A DNA stretch of 64,000 nt from positions 1-64,000 of the forward strand of contig NZ_VZPF01000003.1 of NCBI RefSeq assembly GCF_008801695.1. Reading direction: 5' to 3'. A model generated the notes under the pieces. The model saw nothing but the letters and a program-made list of their open reading frames with translations. It did no database searches and was not told the origin of the DNA. The stretch comes from Pantoea stewartii subsp. stewartii (GTDB lineage: Bacteria > Pseudomonadota > Gammaproteobacteria > Enterobacterales > Enterobacteriaceae). Below are positions 24,020 to 33,009 of the stretch, piece after piece. Each line of letters begins with the position of its first letter. Within the stretch, counting starts at the first letter, position 1. A program made the position numbers and the translations under genes.

Positions 24020-24246
24020 TGGCTGATTCAATGGACCTCGTACAGCAGCGCGGTGAAGAAGAACGCCAGCGCCACATCCACACCGCCCGCAATAAAGCGC
24101 CGGGCGTTTCCCGTGTTCTCTGCATTGATTGCGATGCGCCGATCCCGCCAGCTAGCCGCCGCGCCATTCCGGGCGTGCAGTGCTGCGTCACTTGTCAGGA
24201 AATTTCAGAGCTTAAAGGCAAACACTATAACGGAGGTGCGGTGTGA
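24019..24246 (+). CDS. TraR/DksA-type zinc-finger protein
   Basis: A 75-residue protein with the four-cysteine site CIDCDAPIPPASRR and CCVTCQEISE of the short TraR/DksA family, which can act on RNA polymerase directly. It overlaps the preceding and following genes. Phage early operons of this group nearly always carry one. Confidence 0.88.
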   Translation: MADSMDLVQQRGEEERQRHIHTARNKAPGVSRVLCIDCDAPIPPASRRAIPGVQCCVTCQEISELKGKHYNGGAV

Positions 24247-25091
24247 TTAATGACTTAGAAACTCTTAGCCAGCCGGTTAAGCATCCAGCTATCCGTTATC
24301 ACGGCGGTAAATTCCGCCTTGCGTCATGGATTATCGAGCGTATGCCGGGGCATGTTTGTTACGTCGAACCTTTCGGGGGCGCAGCGGGCGTTTTGCTGCA
24401 AAAGCCGCGTAGCTACTCAGAAGTCTATAACGACTTGGACGGCGAAGTAGTGAACCTTTTCCGTGTGCTGCGTGACCCGGCAATGAATCAGCGACTGCAA
24501 GATGCTTGCTCGCTCACACCGTATTCACGCGATGAGTTTTGCGCGGCCCAAGAACAAACCGACGATCCGATTGAACGTGCGCGTCGTATGGTTGTTCGTG
24601 CCTGCATGGGGTTCGGTTCGGCGGCAGGCATTGGCGGTAACTCAGGCTTCCGCAGCGACAGCAAACGCAAATACGCCACCGCCGCGCATTTGTGGGAGCG
24701 TTACCCAGGGAATCTGGCAGCGGTGTGTCAGCGCCTGCAGGGCGTCATCATTGAGAACAAAGACGCACTGGCCATAATGCGCGCCCACGATGCTGATACC
24801 ACTTTGCACTACATCGATCCGCCATATGTGCCGGAAACCCGCGTACAGGGCAACCGCTACTACAACCACGAAATGACCATTGAAGGACATGAACAGCTGT
24901 TGTCCGTCGCAAGGACGCTCGGCGGAATGGTGATGATTAGCGGCTACGAAAGCGAGCTATATAACGACATGCTGTGCGGATGGAAGAAAGAGACGAAGGG
25001 TTCCCGTATTAGTGCCGGACGCGGCACGAAGGTTCGCACCGAATGCCTGTGGATAAATGATCTGTGTATGAAAAATAAGGGGGTTGCATGA
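24243..25091 (+). CDS. Dam-type adenine methyltransferase, first of a tandem pair
   Basis: A 282-residue adenine-N6 DNA methyltransferase of the D12 class. The AdoMet-binding segment is YVEPFGGAAGVLLQKPRS, preceded by HGGKFRLASWIIERMPG, and the catalytic motif is YIDPPYVPE. The likely role is modification of phage DNA to evade host restriction or to alter gene control. It overlaps the zinc-finger gene and the second methyltransferase by a few bases. Target specificity cannot be read from sequence; GATC is only a family-based guess. Confidence 0.88.
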   Translation: MINDLETLSQPVKHPAIRYHGGKFRLASWIIERMPGHVCYVEPFGGAAGVLLQKPRSYSEVYNDLDGEVVNLFRVLRDPAMNQRLQDACSLTPYSRDEFCAAQEQTDDPIERARRMVVRACMGFGSAAGIGGNSGFRSDSKRKYATAAHLWERYPGNLAAVCQRLQGVIIENKDALAIMRAHDADTTLHYIDPPYVPETRVQGNRYYNHEMTIEGHEQLLSVARTLGGMVMISGYESELYNDMLCGWKKETKGSRISAGRGTKVRTECLWINDLCMKNKGVA

Positions 25092-25948
25092 GCACCATCC
25101 TTAAATGGGCGGGAAATAAAACCGCCATCATGCCTGAACTTATTAAGCACCTTCCTGCTGGTCCGCGACTGGTTGAACCTTTCGCGGGTTCGTGCGCTGT
25201 GATGATGGCGACAGACTATCCTCATTATCTTGTCGCGGATATTAATCCAGACCTGATAAATCTTTATAAGCATATTGCATTTGACTGCGATAAATTCATT
25301 TCAAATGCAAAAGGATTCTTTGCCAGCACAAATAGCGCAGAGTCTTATTACAACATCCGTCAGGATTTTAATCATTCTGCTGAAACTACCGATTTCTGGA
25401 AAGCTGTATTTTTCCTTTATCTTAATCGCCATGGTTATCGTGGATTGTGCCGCTATAACCTGAGCGGTCATTTTAATGTCCCTTACGGTAATTATAAAAA
25501 TCCGTATTTTCCTGAAAGTGAAATACGCGCTTTTGCAGAAAAGGCTCAACGCGCAACGTTTATCTGCGCCAGCTATGATGAAACACTGGCGCTGCTGCAG
25601 GCTGGTGATGTTGTTTATTGTGATCCGCCATACGATGGCACATTTAGCGGTTATCACACTGCCGGTTTTACAGAAGACGATCAGTATCATCTGGCGTCTA
25701 TTCTTGAGCGCCGGTCATCAGAAGGTCATCCGGTTATCGTGTCCAACAGCGACACGTCCCTGACCCGTTCGCTTTATCGTAATTTTACCCGCCATCGCAT
25801 CACTGCAAAGCGCAGCATGGGGGGGGCTGCCGGTGAGAGTAAATCTGCAGCAGAAATCATCGCCACAAAATCAGCAGGCTGGTTTGGTGTCGATTTGGCG
25901 TCCGGTCCAGATATCTCGGTGGAAACTGAGGTGCGGGCGTGGCAGTGA
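25088..25948 (+). CDS. Dam-type adenine methyltransferase, second of a tandem pair
   Basis: A 286-residue enzyme with [40 protein letters not shown] and the catalytic [12 protein letters not shown], the layout of Dam itself. It is visibly more AT-rich in its middle (25240-25560) than its neighbours, which suggests separate acquisition. It overlaps the first methyltransferase by 4 bp and gpA by 10 bp. The two enzymes are only distantly alike, so they probably differ in target or use. Confidence 0.88.
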   Translation: MSTILKWAGNKTAIMPELIKHLPAGPRLVEPFAGSCAVMMATDYPHYLVADINPDLINLYKHIAFDCDKFISNAKGFFASTNSAESYYNIRQDFNHSAETTDFWKAVFFLYLNRHGYRGLCRYNLSGHFNVPYGNYKNPYFPESEIRAFAEKAQRATFICASYDETLALLQAGDVVYCDPPYDGTFSGYHTAGFTEDDQYHLASILERRSSEGHPVIVSNSDTSLTRSLYRNFTRHRITAKRSMGGAAGESKSAAEIIATKSAGWFGVDLASGPDISVETEVRAWQ

Positions 25949-28347
25949 GTAAATTCACATTACATAATGCACCAACCACCGGCGGCTCGAATGAGGCCGC
26001 CGTGGCCTTTTCATGGAGTAACCCCAAAAAAGCGGTTAACCCATATCTGGACCCGGCGGAAGTTGCGCCGGAGTCTGCGCTTTCAAACCTGATCGCTCTT
26101 TACGCTGCGGATAACGAGCAGGAGCAGCTGCGCCGTGAGGCGCTGAGCGATGAGGTCTGGGAACGCTATTTCTTCAATGAATCCCGTGATCCTGTCCAGC
26201 GCGAAATGGAGCAGGACCGGTTGATTAGTCGTGCCAAAATGGCGCGCGAGCAGCAGTGTTTTAATCCCGATCTGGTCATTCTGGCTGACGTTAACGCCAT
26301 GCCGTCCCATATCAGCAAGCCTCTGCTGGAGCGGATTAAATATTTCCATAGTCTGGGCAGAACAAAAGCCTATTCCCGCTACCTGCGCGAAACCATCAGG
26401 CCCTGTCTTGAGCGGCTGGAGCGCGTGCGTGACAGTCAGGTGTCTGCGTCTTTCCGGTTCATGGCGAGCCACGACGGGCTGGAAGGGCTGCTGGTACTAC
26501 CTGAAATGAATCAGGATCAGGTCAAGCGCCTTTCAACGCTGGTAGCGGCACATATGAGCATGTGTCTTGATACAGCTTGCGGTGATCTGTTTGTCAGCGA
26601 CGATGTTAAACCAGAAGAAATCCGCCAGGCATGGGAAAGGGTTGCCGCAGAAGTCATGCGCCTTGAGGTCATCCCGCCTGCCTTTGAGCAGCTGCGCCGC
26701 AAGAAGCGCCGCCGCAAGCCGGTGCCTTATGAACTGATCCCAGCGTCGCTGGCGCGTATGCTGTGCGCGGACTGGTGGTATCGCAAACTGTGGCAGATGC
26801 GCTGCGAGTGGCGGGAGGAGCAACTGCGCGCCGTCTGCCTTGTCAACAAAAAAGCGTCCCCGTATGTCAGCTATGAAGCCGTGATCCACAAACGCGAGCA
26901 GCGCCGCAAATCGCTGGAGTTCTTCCGCTCGCATGAGCTGGTCAACGAAGACGGCGACACACTGGACATGGAAGACGTGGTGAACGCCAGCAACAGCAAC
27001 CCGGCACACCGCCGTAATGAAATGATGGCCTGTGTTAAGGGACTGGAGCTGATAGCGGAAATGCGCGGCGACTGCGCGGTGTTTTATACCATCACCTGTC
27101 CGTCACGATTCCACGCAACCCTCAACAACGGCAGACCTAATCCGAAATGGACCAGCGCCACTGTCCGGCAGAGCAGTGATTATCTGGTTGATACCTTCGC
27201 CGCTTTCCGCAAGGCAATGCACAAAGCCGGGCTGCGCTGGTATGGCGTCCGCGTTGCAGAGCCGCACCATGACGGCACCGTGCACTGGCATCTGTTGTGC
27301 TTCATGCGCAAAAAAGACCGCCGTTCCATCACCGCACTGCTGCGTAAGTTTGCCATCCGTGAAGACCGCGAGGAGCTGGGCACCAATACCGGGCCGCGCT
27401 TCAAGTCCGAGCTTATCAACCCGCGCAAGGGTACGCCGACCAGCTATATCGCCAAATACATCAGCAAGAACATCGACGGGCGCGGGCTGGCTAAAGAAAT
27501 CAGCAAAGAAACAGGCAGATCACTGCGTGACAGCGCCGAGCATGTCAGCGCCTGGGCGTCACTGCACCGTGTCCAACAGTTCCGTTTCTTTGGTATTCCG
27601 GGGCGTCAGGCATACCGCGAGCTGCGCTTGCTGGCTGGTCAGGCGGCCAGAGTGCAGGGCGAACGCAAAGCGGGTGCGCCGGTACTGGATAACCCGCGTC
27701 TGGATGCGGTACTGGCGGCGGCTGATGCGGGCTGCTTTGCCACCTACATCATGAAGCAGGGCGGTGTGCTGGTTCCCCGCAAACATCACCTTGTCCGCAC
27801 GGCATATGAGCTTAACGACGAGCCGAGCGCCTACGGCGATCACGGTATCCGTATCTATGGCATCTGGTCCCCGATTGTGGAGGGCAAGATTTGCACGCAC
27901 GCGGTGAAGTGGAAAAAGGTTCGCAAGGCCGTTGACGTTCAGGAGGCGGCAGCCGACCAGGGCGCTTGCGCCCCTTGGACTCGTGGCAATAACTGTCCCC
28001 CTGTTGAAAATCTGAACAAATCAGGGGGTGATTTACCCGATATAAAAACCATGGATGAGAAGGAGCTGCAGGAATATCTCCACAGCATGGGCCAGAAGGA
28101 ACGGCGGGAGCTGACAGCCAGGTTAAGGCTGGTAAAACCGAAGCGGAAAAAAGCATATAAACAGACTATTTCGGATCAGCAGCGCCTGCAGCTTGAGGCA
28201 GAACTGAGTTCCAGAGGGTTCGATGGTAGCGAGTCAGAGATTGACCTGCTTCTGCGCGGTGGCAGTATTCCGTCAGGTGCCGGGCTGCGTATTTTTTACC
28301 GCAACCACCGTCTGCAGGAAGATGACAAATGGCGTCAGTGGTACTGA
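25939..28347 (+). CDS. A: P2 gpA-type replication endonuclease
   Basis: Nicks the origin within its own gene and starts rolling-circle replication. The 802-residue protein has the metal-binding [15 protein letters not shown] and the two catalytic tyrosines in [16 protein letters not shown], four residues apart. The C-terminal part includes [11 protein letters not shown], the marker also seen in the frameshifted satellite copy. Starts at GTG 25939 or GTG 25945 are both possible. It ends the early operon and is followed by an SOS-controlled gene pair. Confidence 0.94.
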   Translation: MAVSKFTLHNAPTTGGSNEAAVAFSWSNPKKAVNPYLDPAEVAPESALSNLIALYAADNEQEQLRREALSDEVWERYFFNESRDPVQREMEQDRLISRAKMAREQQCFNPDLVILADVNAMPSHISKPLLERIKYFHSLGRTKAYSRYLRETIRPCLERLERVRDSQVSASFRFMASHDGLEGLLVLPEMNQDQVKRLSTLVAAHMSMCLDTACGDLFVSDDVKPEEIRQAWERVAAEVMRLEVIPPAFEQLRRKKRRRKPVPYELIPASLARMLCADWWYRKLWQMRCEWREEQLRAVCLVNKKASPYVSYEAVIHKREQRRKSLEFFRSHELVNEDGDTLDMEDVVNASNSNPAHRRNEMMACVKGLELIAEMRGDCAVFYTITCPSRFHATLNNGRPNPKWTSATVRQSSDYLVDTFAAFRKAMHKAGLRWYGVRVAEPHHDGTVHWHLLCFMRKKDRRSITALLRKFAIREDREELGTNTGPRFKSELINPRKGTPTSYIAKYISKNIDGRGLAKEISKETGRSLRDSAEHVSAWASLHRVQQFRFFGIPGRQAYRELRLLAGQAARVQGERKAGAPVLDNPRLDAVLAAADAGCFATYIMKQGGVLVPRKHHLVRTAYELNDEPSAYGDHGIRIYGIWSPIVEGKICTHAVKWKKVRKAVDVQEAAADQGACAPWTRGNNCPPVENLNKSGGDLPDIKTMDEKELQEYLHSMGQKERRELTARLRLVKPKRKKAYKQTISDQQRLQLEAELSSRGFDGSESEIDLLLRGGSIPSGAGLRIFYRNHRLQEDDKWRQWY

Positions 28348-28441
28348 TGCCGCAGCTTTAACAATTCTTGCTCTTATTGATCCGCATCAGAGCGATCTAA
28401 TTGACAGATAAAAAACGTTTTACATTCATCAAATCCTACTA

Positions 28442-28476
28442 TACTGTGTTTATAACCAGTGGATATACATACAGTT
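28442..28476 (+). promoter_or_regulatory. LexA box with a second, overlapping degenerate box
   Basis: TACTGTGTTTATAACCAGTG fits the LexA consensus (CTG-N10-CAG at 28444-28459). A second near-match ends in ACAG at 28474 and lacks only the C of its first CTG. They lie 30-65 bp before the small gene at 28509. In 186 the equivalent promoter is LexA-controlled and drives the Tum antirepressor. Confidence 0.78.
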
Positions 28477-28508
28477 ATTGTGTGTCCGTAGTAGTGATAG
28501 GAGGGAAA

Positions 28509-28697
28509 ATGCAGGATTATCTTTTGGAGTCGTTGAAACTCCAGCGCATTGATTTTTTTATCAAGCTTGTAGCGGCTAGTGAGTGTAGCGACGAAGAAAA
28601 GCGGCTGGCTATCCAGTGGGTTTCTGAGCTGACCGATGAGCTGATGGAGAAAATCAGAAATCATGAGTACAGCCGAGCCATGGGCGTTTCAAGTTAG
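28509..28697 (+). CDS. Small SOS-controlled protein, possible antirepressor part
   Basis: A 62-residue acidic helical protein, MQDYLLESLKLQRIDFFIKL and onward, starting at ATG 28509 after GGAGGG. It is the first gene downstream of the LexA boxes, so it should be made on DNA damage. In 186 the gene at this place encodes Tum, which inactivates CI; here the corresponding sequence appears as two small genes. I do not recognise the family with certainty. Confidence 0.6.
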   Translation: MQDYLLESLKLQRIDFFIKLVAASECSDEEKRLAIQWVSELTDELMEKIRNHEYSRAMGVSS

Positions 28698-28709
28698 AGG
28701 GGAATCTAT

Positions 28710-28943
28710 ATGCGCATTGAAATAATGATCGATAAAGAGCAGAAGATTAGCCAGGCTACACTGGACGCCCTTGAATCCGAGCTTTACCGTAATTTGCGCC
28801 CTCTGTATCCCAAAACAGCAATTCGTATCCGCAAGGGCAGCGCCAACGGCGTTGAGCTGAGCGGGTTAAAACTGGATGAAGATAAAAAGCGAGTGATGGA
28901 AATAATGCAGCAGGTCTGGGAGGACGACAGCTGGTTACATTAG
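28710..28943 (+). CDS. DinI-like protein
   Basis: A 77-residue protein starting MRIEIMIDKEQKISQATLDA, with YPKTAIRIRKGSANGVELSG and KRVMEIMQQVWEDDSWL, matching the DinI family. Chromosomal DinI binds RecA filaments and tunes the SOS response. It follows GAGGGG and is 12 bp after the preceding small gene, so both belong to the LexA-controlled unit. Together they may provide the induction switch; the C-terminal part of 186 Tum is DinI-like, which supports this. Confidence 0.85.
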   Translation: MRIEIMIDKEQKISQATLDALESELYRNLRPLYPKTAIRIRKGSANGVELSGLKLDEDKKRVMEIMQQVWEDDSWLH

Positions 28944-29077
28944 CAAACGTTGCGGGCGATAAAACTGGTTTTTACCGTCCGCAAGGTTGAACAACGAGCC
29001 ACGCGAGGCGTTAGTGCTGTTGTGCATGACTATGCCGCATGAAATCGCATGATCGTTTGAGGATCGTTTTTGCTGAG

Positions 29078-29100
29078 GCCCGCCAGAACTGGCGGGCTTT
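29078..29100 (+). terminator. Terminator of the early/SOS operon
   Basis: GCCCGCCAG and CTGGCGGGC with a 2-base loop, followed by TTTTGCTT. It closes the rightward transcript just before cos. Confidence 0.9.
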
Positions 29101-29146
29101 TGCTTATGTCATGCAGGTGCATGAAAACCACTACACAAAGCGGGCA

Positions 29147-29165
29147 GGCGTGGCGGGGATACGAG
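29147..29165 (+). other. cos site of the prophage
   Basis: GGCGTGGCGGGGATACGAG matches the 19-nt cohesive ends of 186 (GGCGTGGCGGGGAAAGCAT) and P2 (GGCGAGGCGGGGAAAGCAC) over the first 13 bases. It lies between gene A and gene Q, exactly as in P2-group genomes. Confidence 0.8.
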
Positions 29166-29250
29166 CGCGCGCAACGGGGTGAAATGGTGAAAATCCGGCG
29201 CAACCTCCGGCACGCTGGCGGCTTCAATCGGTGAGGGTGAGGGATCGGCA

Positions 29251-29289
29251 GCAAAAAAGAAGCGCCCCGCAGAATGCTGCCGGGGCGCT
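29251..29289 (-). terminator. Terminator of the leftward P-Q operon
   Basis: On the minus strand, AGCGCCCCG and its complement close a hairpin with a further GCAG/CTGC inner stem, followed by a T-rich run (29251-29259). It sits 35 bp past the end of gene Q. Confidence 0.88.
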
Positions 29290-29323
29290 GTGAGAGGCGG
29301 TCTTGTTGTCGTGGTGCGGTGGG

Positions 29324-30379
29324 TCAGTCGTTGCGCTTGTCTTCTGTCAGTCCCAGCGTGTACGGCTCAAAGCGGATCACTTCTTCGCCCAGCCAGTCGT
29401 TAAGCTCCTGCAGTCGCTTCTGCAGCGGCATCAGCTCGTTGCGGACAAAGACGCGGCTGGCCTTTTCCACATCACCAAAGCCGCCGGTATTGTTGGGAAT
29501 AATGCCCATCATCTGCGGCGGTACGCGGTGTGCTGCCATCATGTCATCGCGGCTCACGTTCTTGATGTTCAGAAACTCATCCTTCGCCGCAACCTCCGAT
29601 AACGGGATGATCTGGATGCCGTCCTTTTTGCCGTTGGGTGAATACATAAACAGGTTGCGGAAGTTGCCCGGTCCTTTGGCGCTTTTCATTGCCTGGCGGA
29701 TATTGTTCACGTCCTCCTGATTCTGCGCTGCATCGGTGATGTACATGATGAAACCTGCGTGGCTGCCGTTGATGTAATACTTCCGGCGGAACAGCGTTGC
29801 GGACTCGTTGAGCAGGGTTGACGGAATGGCGGAGAGATAGCCGGGCAGCCCGTAAATCTCCTGGTTAATATCCGGCTCCAGCAGATGGAAGATGTTGCCC
29901 TGCGTAAATTCATAGGGCTGCGTGGTCAGGCCATACTGCACAAACCAGTAGGTGTCGAGGTCCACGCCTCGCCGTGTGTACTTCGCCAGTGCTGGCTCAA
30001 GTGAGAGAACGCCGCCGAGCCGGTTGGTGCGCTTTTCCAGATAGGCGTTACCGAACACCAGATAGTCCTGAACGAAACGGGCGAAAGCCTGCTGGCTGAG
30101 CAGACGGTGCGGGATGTAGGTGCTGCTGAGAATGTCACGCTTAACGGCAATCGGTGAGCTGTGATGTACGGCGGCGCGATAGGTCCGCGCCAGTCCGTCA
30201 AAACTCACCGGCGGCTCATACCAGCGGTCCATCTGCACGCATTCCACGTAGTCCAGTAATTCGCGCCGGTCTAACACCGGCACCGGGTCGCCAAAGCTGA
30301 ACACTTCCGCCGCAGCGCCGCCTGATTTAGCGTTGTGATCTACCGCTGCGCGGTTATTCTTGTTTTTACGTTTGCTCAT
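29324..30379 (-). CDS. Q: Portal protein (P2 gpQ)
   Basis: Forms the dodecameric portal through which DNA enters the head. The 351-residue product has the family sequence DRRELLDYVECVQMDRWYEP, PPQMMGIIPNNTGGFGDVEK and a C-terminal FVRNELMPLQKRLQELNDWL. Its ATG overlaps the stop of the terminase paralogue (ATGA), so it is coupled to the P operon. The gene is last in the leftward late operon driven from the site at 32914. Confidence 0.95.
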   Translation of the reverse strand: MSKRKNKNNRAAVDHNAKSGGAAAEVFSFGDPVPVLDRRELLDYVECVQMDRWYEPPVSFDGLARTYRAAVHHSSPIAVKRDILSSTYIPHRLLSQQAFARFVQDYLVFGNAYLEKRTNRLGGVLSLEPALAKYTRRGVDLDTYWFVQYGLTTQPYEFTQGNIFHLLEPDINQEIYGLPGYLSAIPSTLLNESATLFRRKYYINGSHAGFIMYITDAAQNQEDVNNIRQAMKSAKGPGNFRNLFMYSPNGKKDGIQIIPLSEVAAKDEFLNIKNVSRDDMMAAHRVPPQMMGIIPNNTGGFGDVEKASRVFVRNELMPLQKRLQELNDWLGEEVIRFEPYTLGLTEDKRND

Positions 30380-31101
30380 GCCGCCTGCTCCTTATCAGCC
30401 TGGGGCCATTCGCACATAAACAGCATTTTCCAGTCCTTTGCTGATAATTCTTTTTTCATGTCATTCAGCCATCCATCATCAAAAAGCGCGGCTCCGGTTG
30501 CGAGCGTTGCCCCGGATGATGCAGCGTCATCGGCGGTGAAGGTCATGCTGGTTGTGCTGTTGCGGGCGATCAGCTTCTTGTATTCCTGCCATGCTTCCGG
30601 GCTGGGGCTTGGGGTGGTGTAATAGGTGGCGTGATAGCGCGCGTGCATGGACAGGCTTTTGGCGAGCGCAATCATATTTTTCGGGGAGTCCGCCCAGGCG
30701 TACTCTGACACGTAGACGTTTCCATGGAGCGCGGCGGCGAGGCTTTCCGGGCCGATAAAATAAATGACCGCACCGTTTGGGAGTTCCAGATGCGCTTTAC
30801 CTGATTTTATTTTTCCAAGGTGTGTCCAGGCTGCGGCCTGATCTAAAAAGGCTGACATATAGGTTTTGACTGTCAGGGCTGATGCCGGGGTGCAGCCCAG
30901 AAAAATCTGGTTGCGTCCGGTATGCAGTGCATCATTCAGGGCTTCGTAGGCGAAAAAGAAATCCGCGCCAGCCTGACGCATTTTTGTTAGCACGCGGTTT
31001 CTGCCGTGTGCGCCACTGTTCCATTCATGCTGGTAAGCAAAGAAAGGGCGATCTACAGGCAGGCTGGCGGTAGTCATGAGGTTAGTTGGGGTTGAGTGCA
31101 T
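30376..31101 (-). CDS. Terminase ATPase-domain paralogue without catalytic residues
   Basis: A 241-residue protein that aligns with residues about 145-375 of gpP, the ATPase domain, and lacks the nuclease domain. The P Walker A region LLKSRQIGATYFFAREAL is here LTKMRQAGADFFFAYEAL, with the final Thr changed to Asp. The Walker B YLDEYFW is YVSEYAW, with Asp lost. GRNQIFLGCTPASALTVKTY, PNGAVIYFIGP and LFMCEW confirm the relationship. Its ATG overlaps the P stop and its stop overlaps the Q start, so it is kept as a coupled gene. A regulatory or structural role in packaging is inferred. Confidence 0.85.
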   Translation of the reverse strand: MHSTPTNLMTTASLPVDRPFFAYQHEWNSGAHGRNRVLTKMRQAGADFFFAYEALNDALHTGRNQIFLGCTPASALTVKTYMSAFLDQAAAWTHLGKIKSGKAHLELPNGAVIYFIGPESLAAALHGNVYVSEYAWADSPKNMIALAKSLSMHARYHATYYTTPSPSPEAWQEYKKLIARNSTTSMTFTADDAASSGATLATGAALFDDGWLNDMKKELSAKDWKMLFMCEWPQADKEQAA

Positions 31102-32867
31102 CAGAAAATCTCCACAATGTTGCTGGTATTGGCGGCTTCGCCCTGCAGCGGTTCGTTAAACAGTGCGTGCATCGTTGCCCAGGCCAAATCTGCGTGGCTG
31201 GCTTCTTCGCTGCGGCTGGCTTCGTAGGTAGGGCGGTTGCCGCTGGCGGTAGTGGCGCGGCGGATAGCCATAAAGGACTGCGCAATGTCAGTGTGTCCTG
31301 CGTCAAACTCCAGACGGCGGTGGCTGATAATGTCGTATGCCTTGAGCACCAGGGCGTTTTTGACGTTAGGGTTGTAGACAAACTCCCGCACGGCAGGAAA
31401 GAACGCTTTCACGTTCTCGTAGACACCGTGACCGACGCCGGTTGAGTCGATGCCGATATAAGTCACGTTGTACTGCTGCGTCAGTTTTTTAATGGCGTCA
31501 GCCTGGGCGCGGAAATCCATCCCGCGCCACTGGTGCCGCTCAAGAATGCGGAACTTGCCACCCGGCACGGTTGGCGGTGCCACCACCACGCACCCGGCGC
31601 TGTCACCGTTCTGCGTGCCTTTCGCCGGGTCGTATCCGATCCAGACTTCGCGCCAGCCAAAAGGGCGCAGCGCCAGCGCCTGAAAATCGGACCAGACTTC
31701 CCAGCTGTCCACCATGCACGCCTGCAGCTCGCTGAGCGGGAACACTGACGCCAGATCGTCAATAAATTCGCACATCAGCAGGTTCTGGTATTCGTCCGGG
31801 CTGTACTCCATGCGCAGCTGGTCCAGGTCGAACAGATTACAGCCGCCGCGCACCGCATCCTCCACGGTGACGATCTGGCGGTACTGCCCGTCCGGGCAGA
31901 GCACGCCGCGCGCAAGATTGCTGTGGGTCAGGTCAATATCCACCTTGTCCGCTTTGGCGCGGCCCCGGTTGAACAGCGCACCGGACCAGAACGGATAGGC
32001 GCTGTGGGTCAGGCTGGACGGCGTGGAGAAGTAGGTTTGTCGCCATTTCTTGTGAATGGCCATGCCGGAGGCAACCTTGCGCAGCTCCTGGAATTTCGGT
32101 ATCCAGAAATATTCATCAAGGTACAGGTTGCCATGGTAGCTCTGCGCCGTGCGGGCGTTGGTGCCGAGAAAGTACAGGCACGCGCCGTTGCTGAGCGTCA
32201 TCGGGTCGCCTTTCAGCTCAACATCCACCTCTTTTGCAAAGTCGATGATGTACTGCTTAAAGACGTGCGCCTGCGCCTTACTGGCTGAGAGAAAAATCTG
32301 GTTGCGCCCTGTGGTGATGGCGTCAATCAGCGCCTCACGGGCAAAAAAGTATGTTGCCCCGATCTGGCGTGATTTAAGCAGGTTGCGAATGCGGTGTTTT
32401 ACGCCTGCCTGCCACCAGTGGCGCTGATATTCAAACATGCCGTTACGGAAGATTTCTTCCAGCTTTTCGGTCTGCTCATCAGTGAAAACATTTTTTTCGG
32501 GCTGGCGTCGTGGCCCTTTGTTACGATTGGCGACGTTCGGGTTTAAGTCAGCTTCGTTCCCGCCATCGTTAAATTTACCGATCCGGGCGTGGCGCTCTGA
32601 CTGGCGCGCCAGCAGGTCAATTTCCTTGAAGTCTTTCCCTTCTTTCTGCTCCTTCATGATGAGCTGGCAGTAACGTGCGGCGGTGGTGAGCTGCATCTGA
32701 TCCAGCGGCCCATAGTCGCCCCACTTGTCGCGCTTTTTCCAGCTGTGAACGGTTGCAACTTTCTCGCCCAGCATTTCAGCAATGCGGGCTACGCGGTATC
32801 CCTGAAAGTACAGCAGCATGGCCTGCCTACGGGGATCGAGGTCTGCGGGGGTCAGTGTCGTGTTCAT
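31101..32867 (-). CDS. P: Terminase large subunit (P2 gpP)
   Basis: The ATP-driven packaging motor and cos-cutting complex partner. The 588-residue protein starts with a helix-turn-helix (ARIAEMLGEKVATVHSWKKR). The ATPase has Walker A KSRQIGAT at about 165-172 and Walker B LYLDE. The C-terminal nuclease has WIGYDPAKGTQNGDSAGCVV and IGIDSTGVGHGVYENV. It is the first gene of the leftward late operon, diverging from O with a shared activator site between them. Confidence 0.96.
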   Translation of the reverse strand: MNTTLTPADLDPRRQAMLLYFQGYRVARIAEMLGEKVATVHSWKKRDKWGDYGPLDQMQLTTAARYCQLIMKEQKEGKDFKEIDLLARQSERHARIGKFNDGGNEADLNPNVANRNKGPRRQPEKNVFTDEQTEKLEEIFRNGMFEYQRHWWQAGVKHRIRNLLKSRQIGATYFFAREALIDAITTGRNQIFLSASKAQAHVFKQYIIDFAKEVDVELKGDPMTLSNGACLYFLGTNARTAQSYHGNLYLDEYFWIPKFQELRKVASGMAIHKKWRQTYFSTPSSLTHSAYPFWSGALFNRGRAKADKVDIDLTHSNLARGVLCPDGQYRQIVTVEDAVRGGCNLFDLDQLRMEYSPDEYQNLLMCEFIDDLASVFPLSELQACMVDSWEVWSDFQALALRPFGWREVWIGYDPAKGTQNGDSAGCVVVAPPTVPGGKFRILERHQWRGMDFRAQADAIKKLTQQYNVTYIGIDSTGVGHGVYENVKAFFPAVREFVYNPNVKNALVLKAYDIISHRRLEFDAGHTDIAQSFMAIRRATTASGNRPTYEASRSEEASHADLAWATMHALFNEPLQGEAANTSNIVEIF

Positions 32868-32913
32868 GGCCCAAACATACGGCCTTGCCTGACGGCTTTC
32901 CCCGGCTGCGGTT

Positions 32914-32931
32914 TGTGTGGTTTACCGTACA
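32914..32931. promoter_or_regulatory. Late promoter activator site between P and O
   Basis: TGTGTGGTTTACCGTACA is TGT-N12-ACA. It lies about midway between divergent P and O, so Ogr could drive both operons. A rightward start near 32978 would precede O. Confidence 0.78.
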
Positions 32932-33009
32932 AGTGCCGCGCGTTGTTTCACTCCCCCCATCACCGCAAACATAAGGCTCCAGTAAGTTATTTCTAACGGA
33001 GCACGGCTC

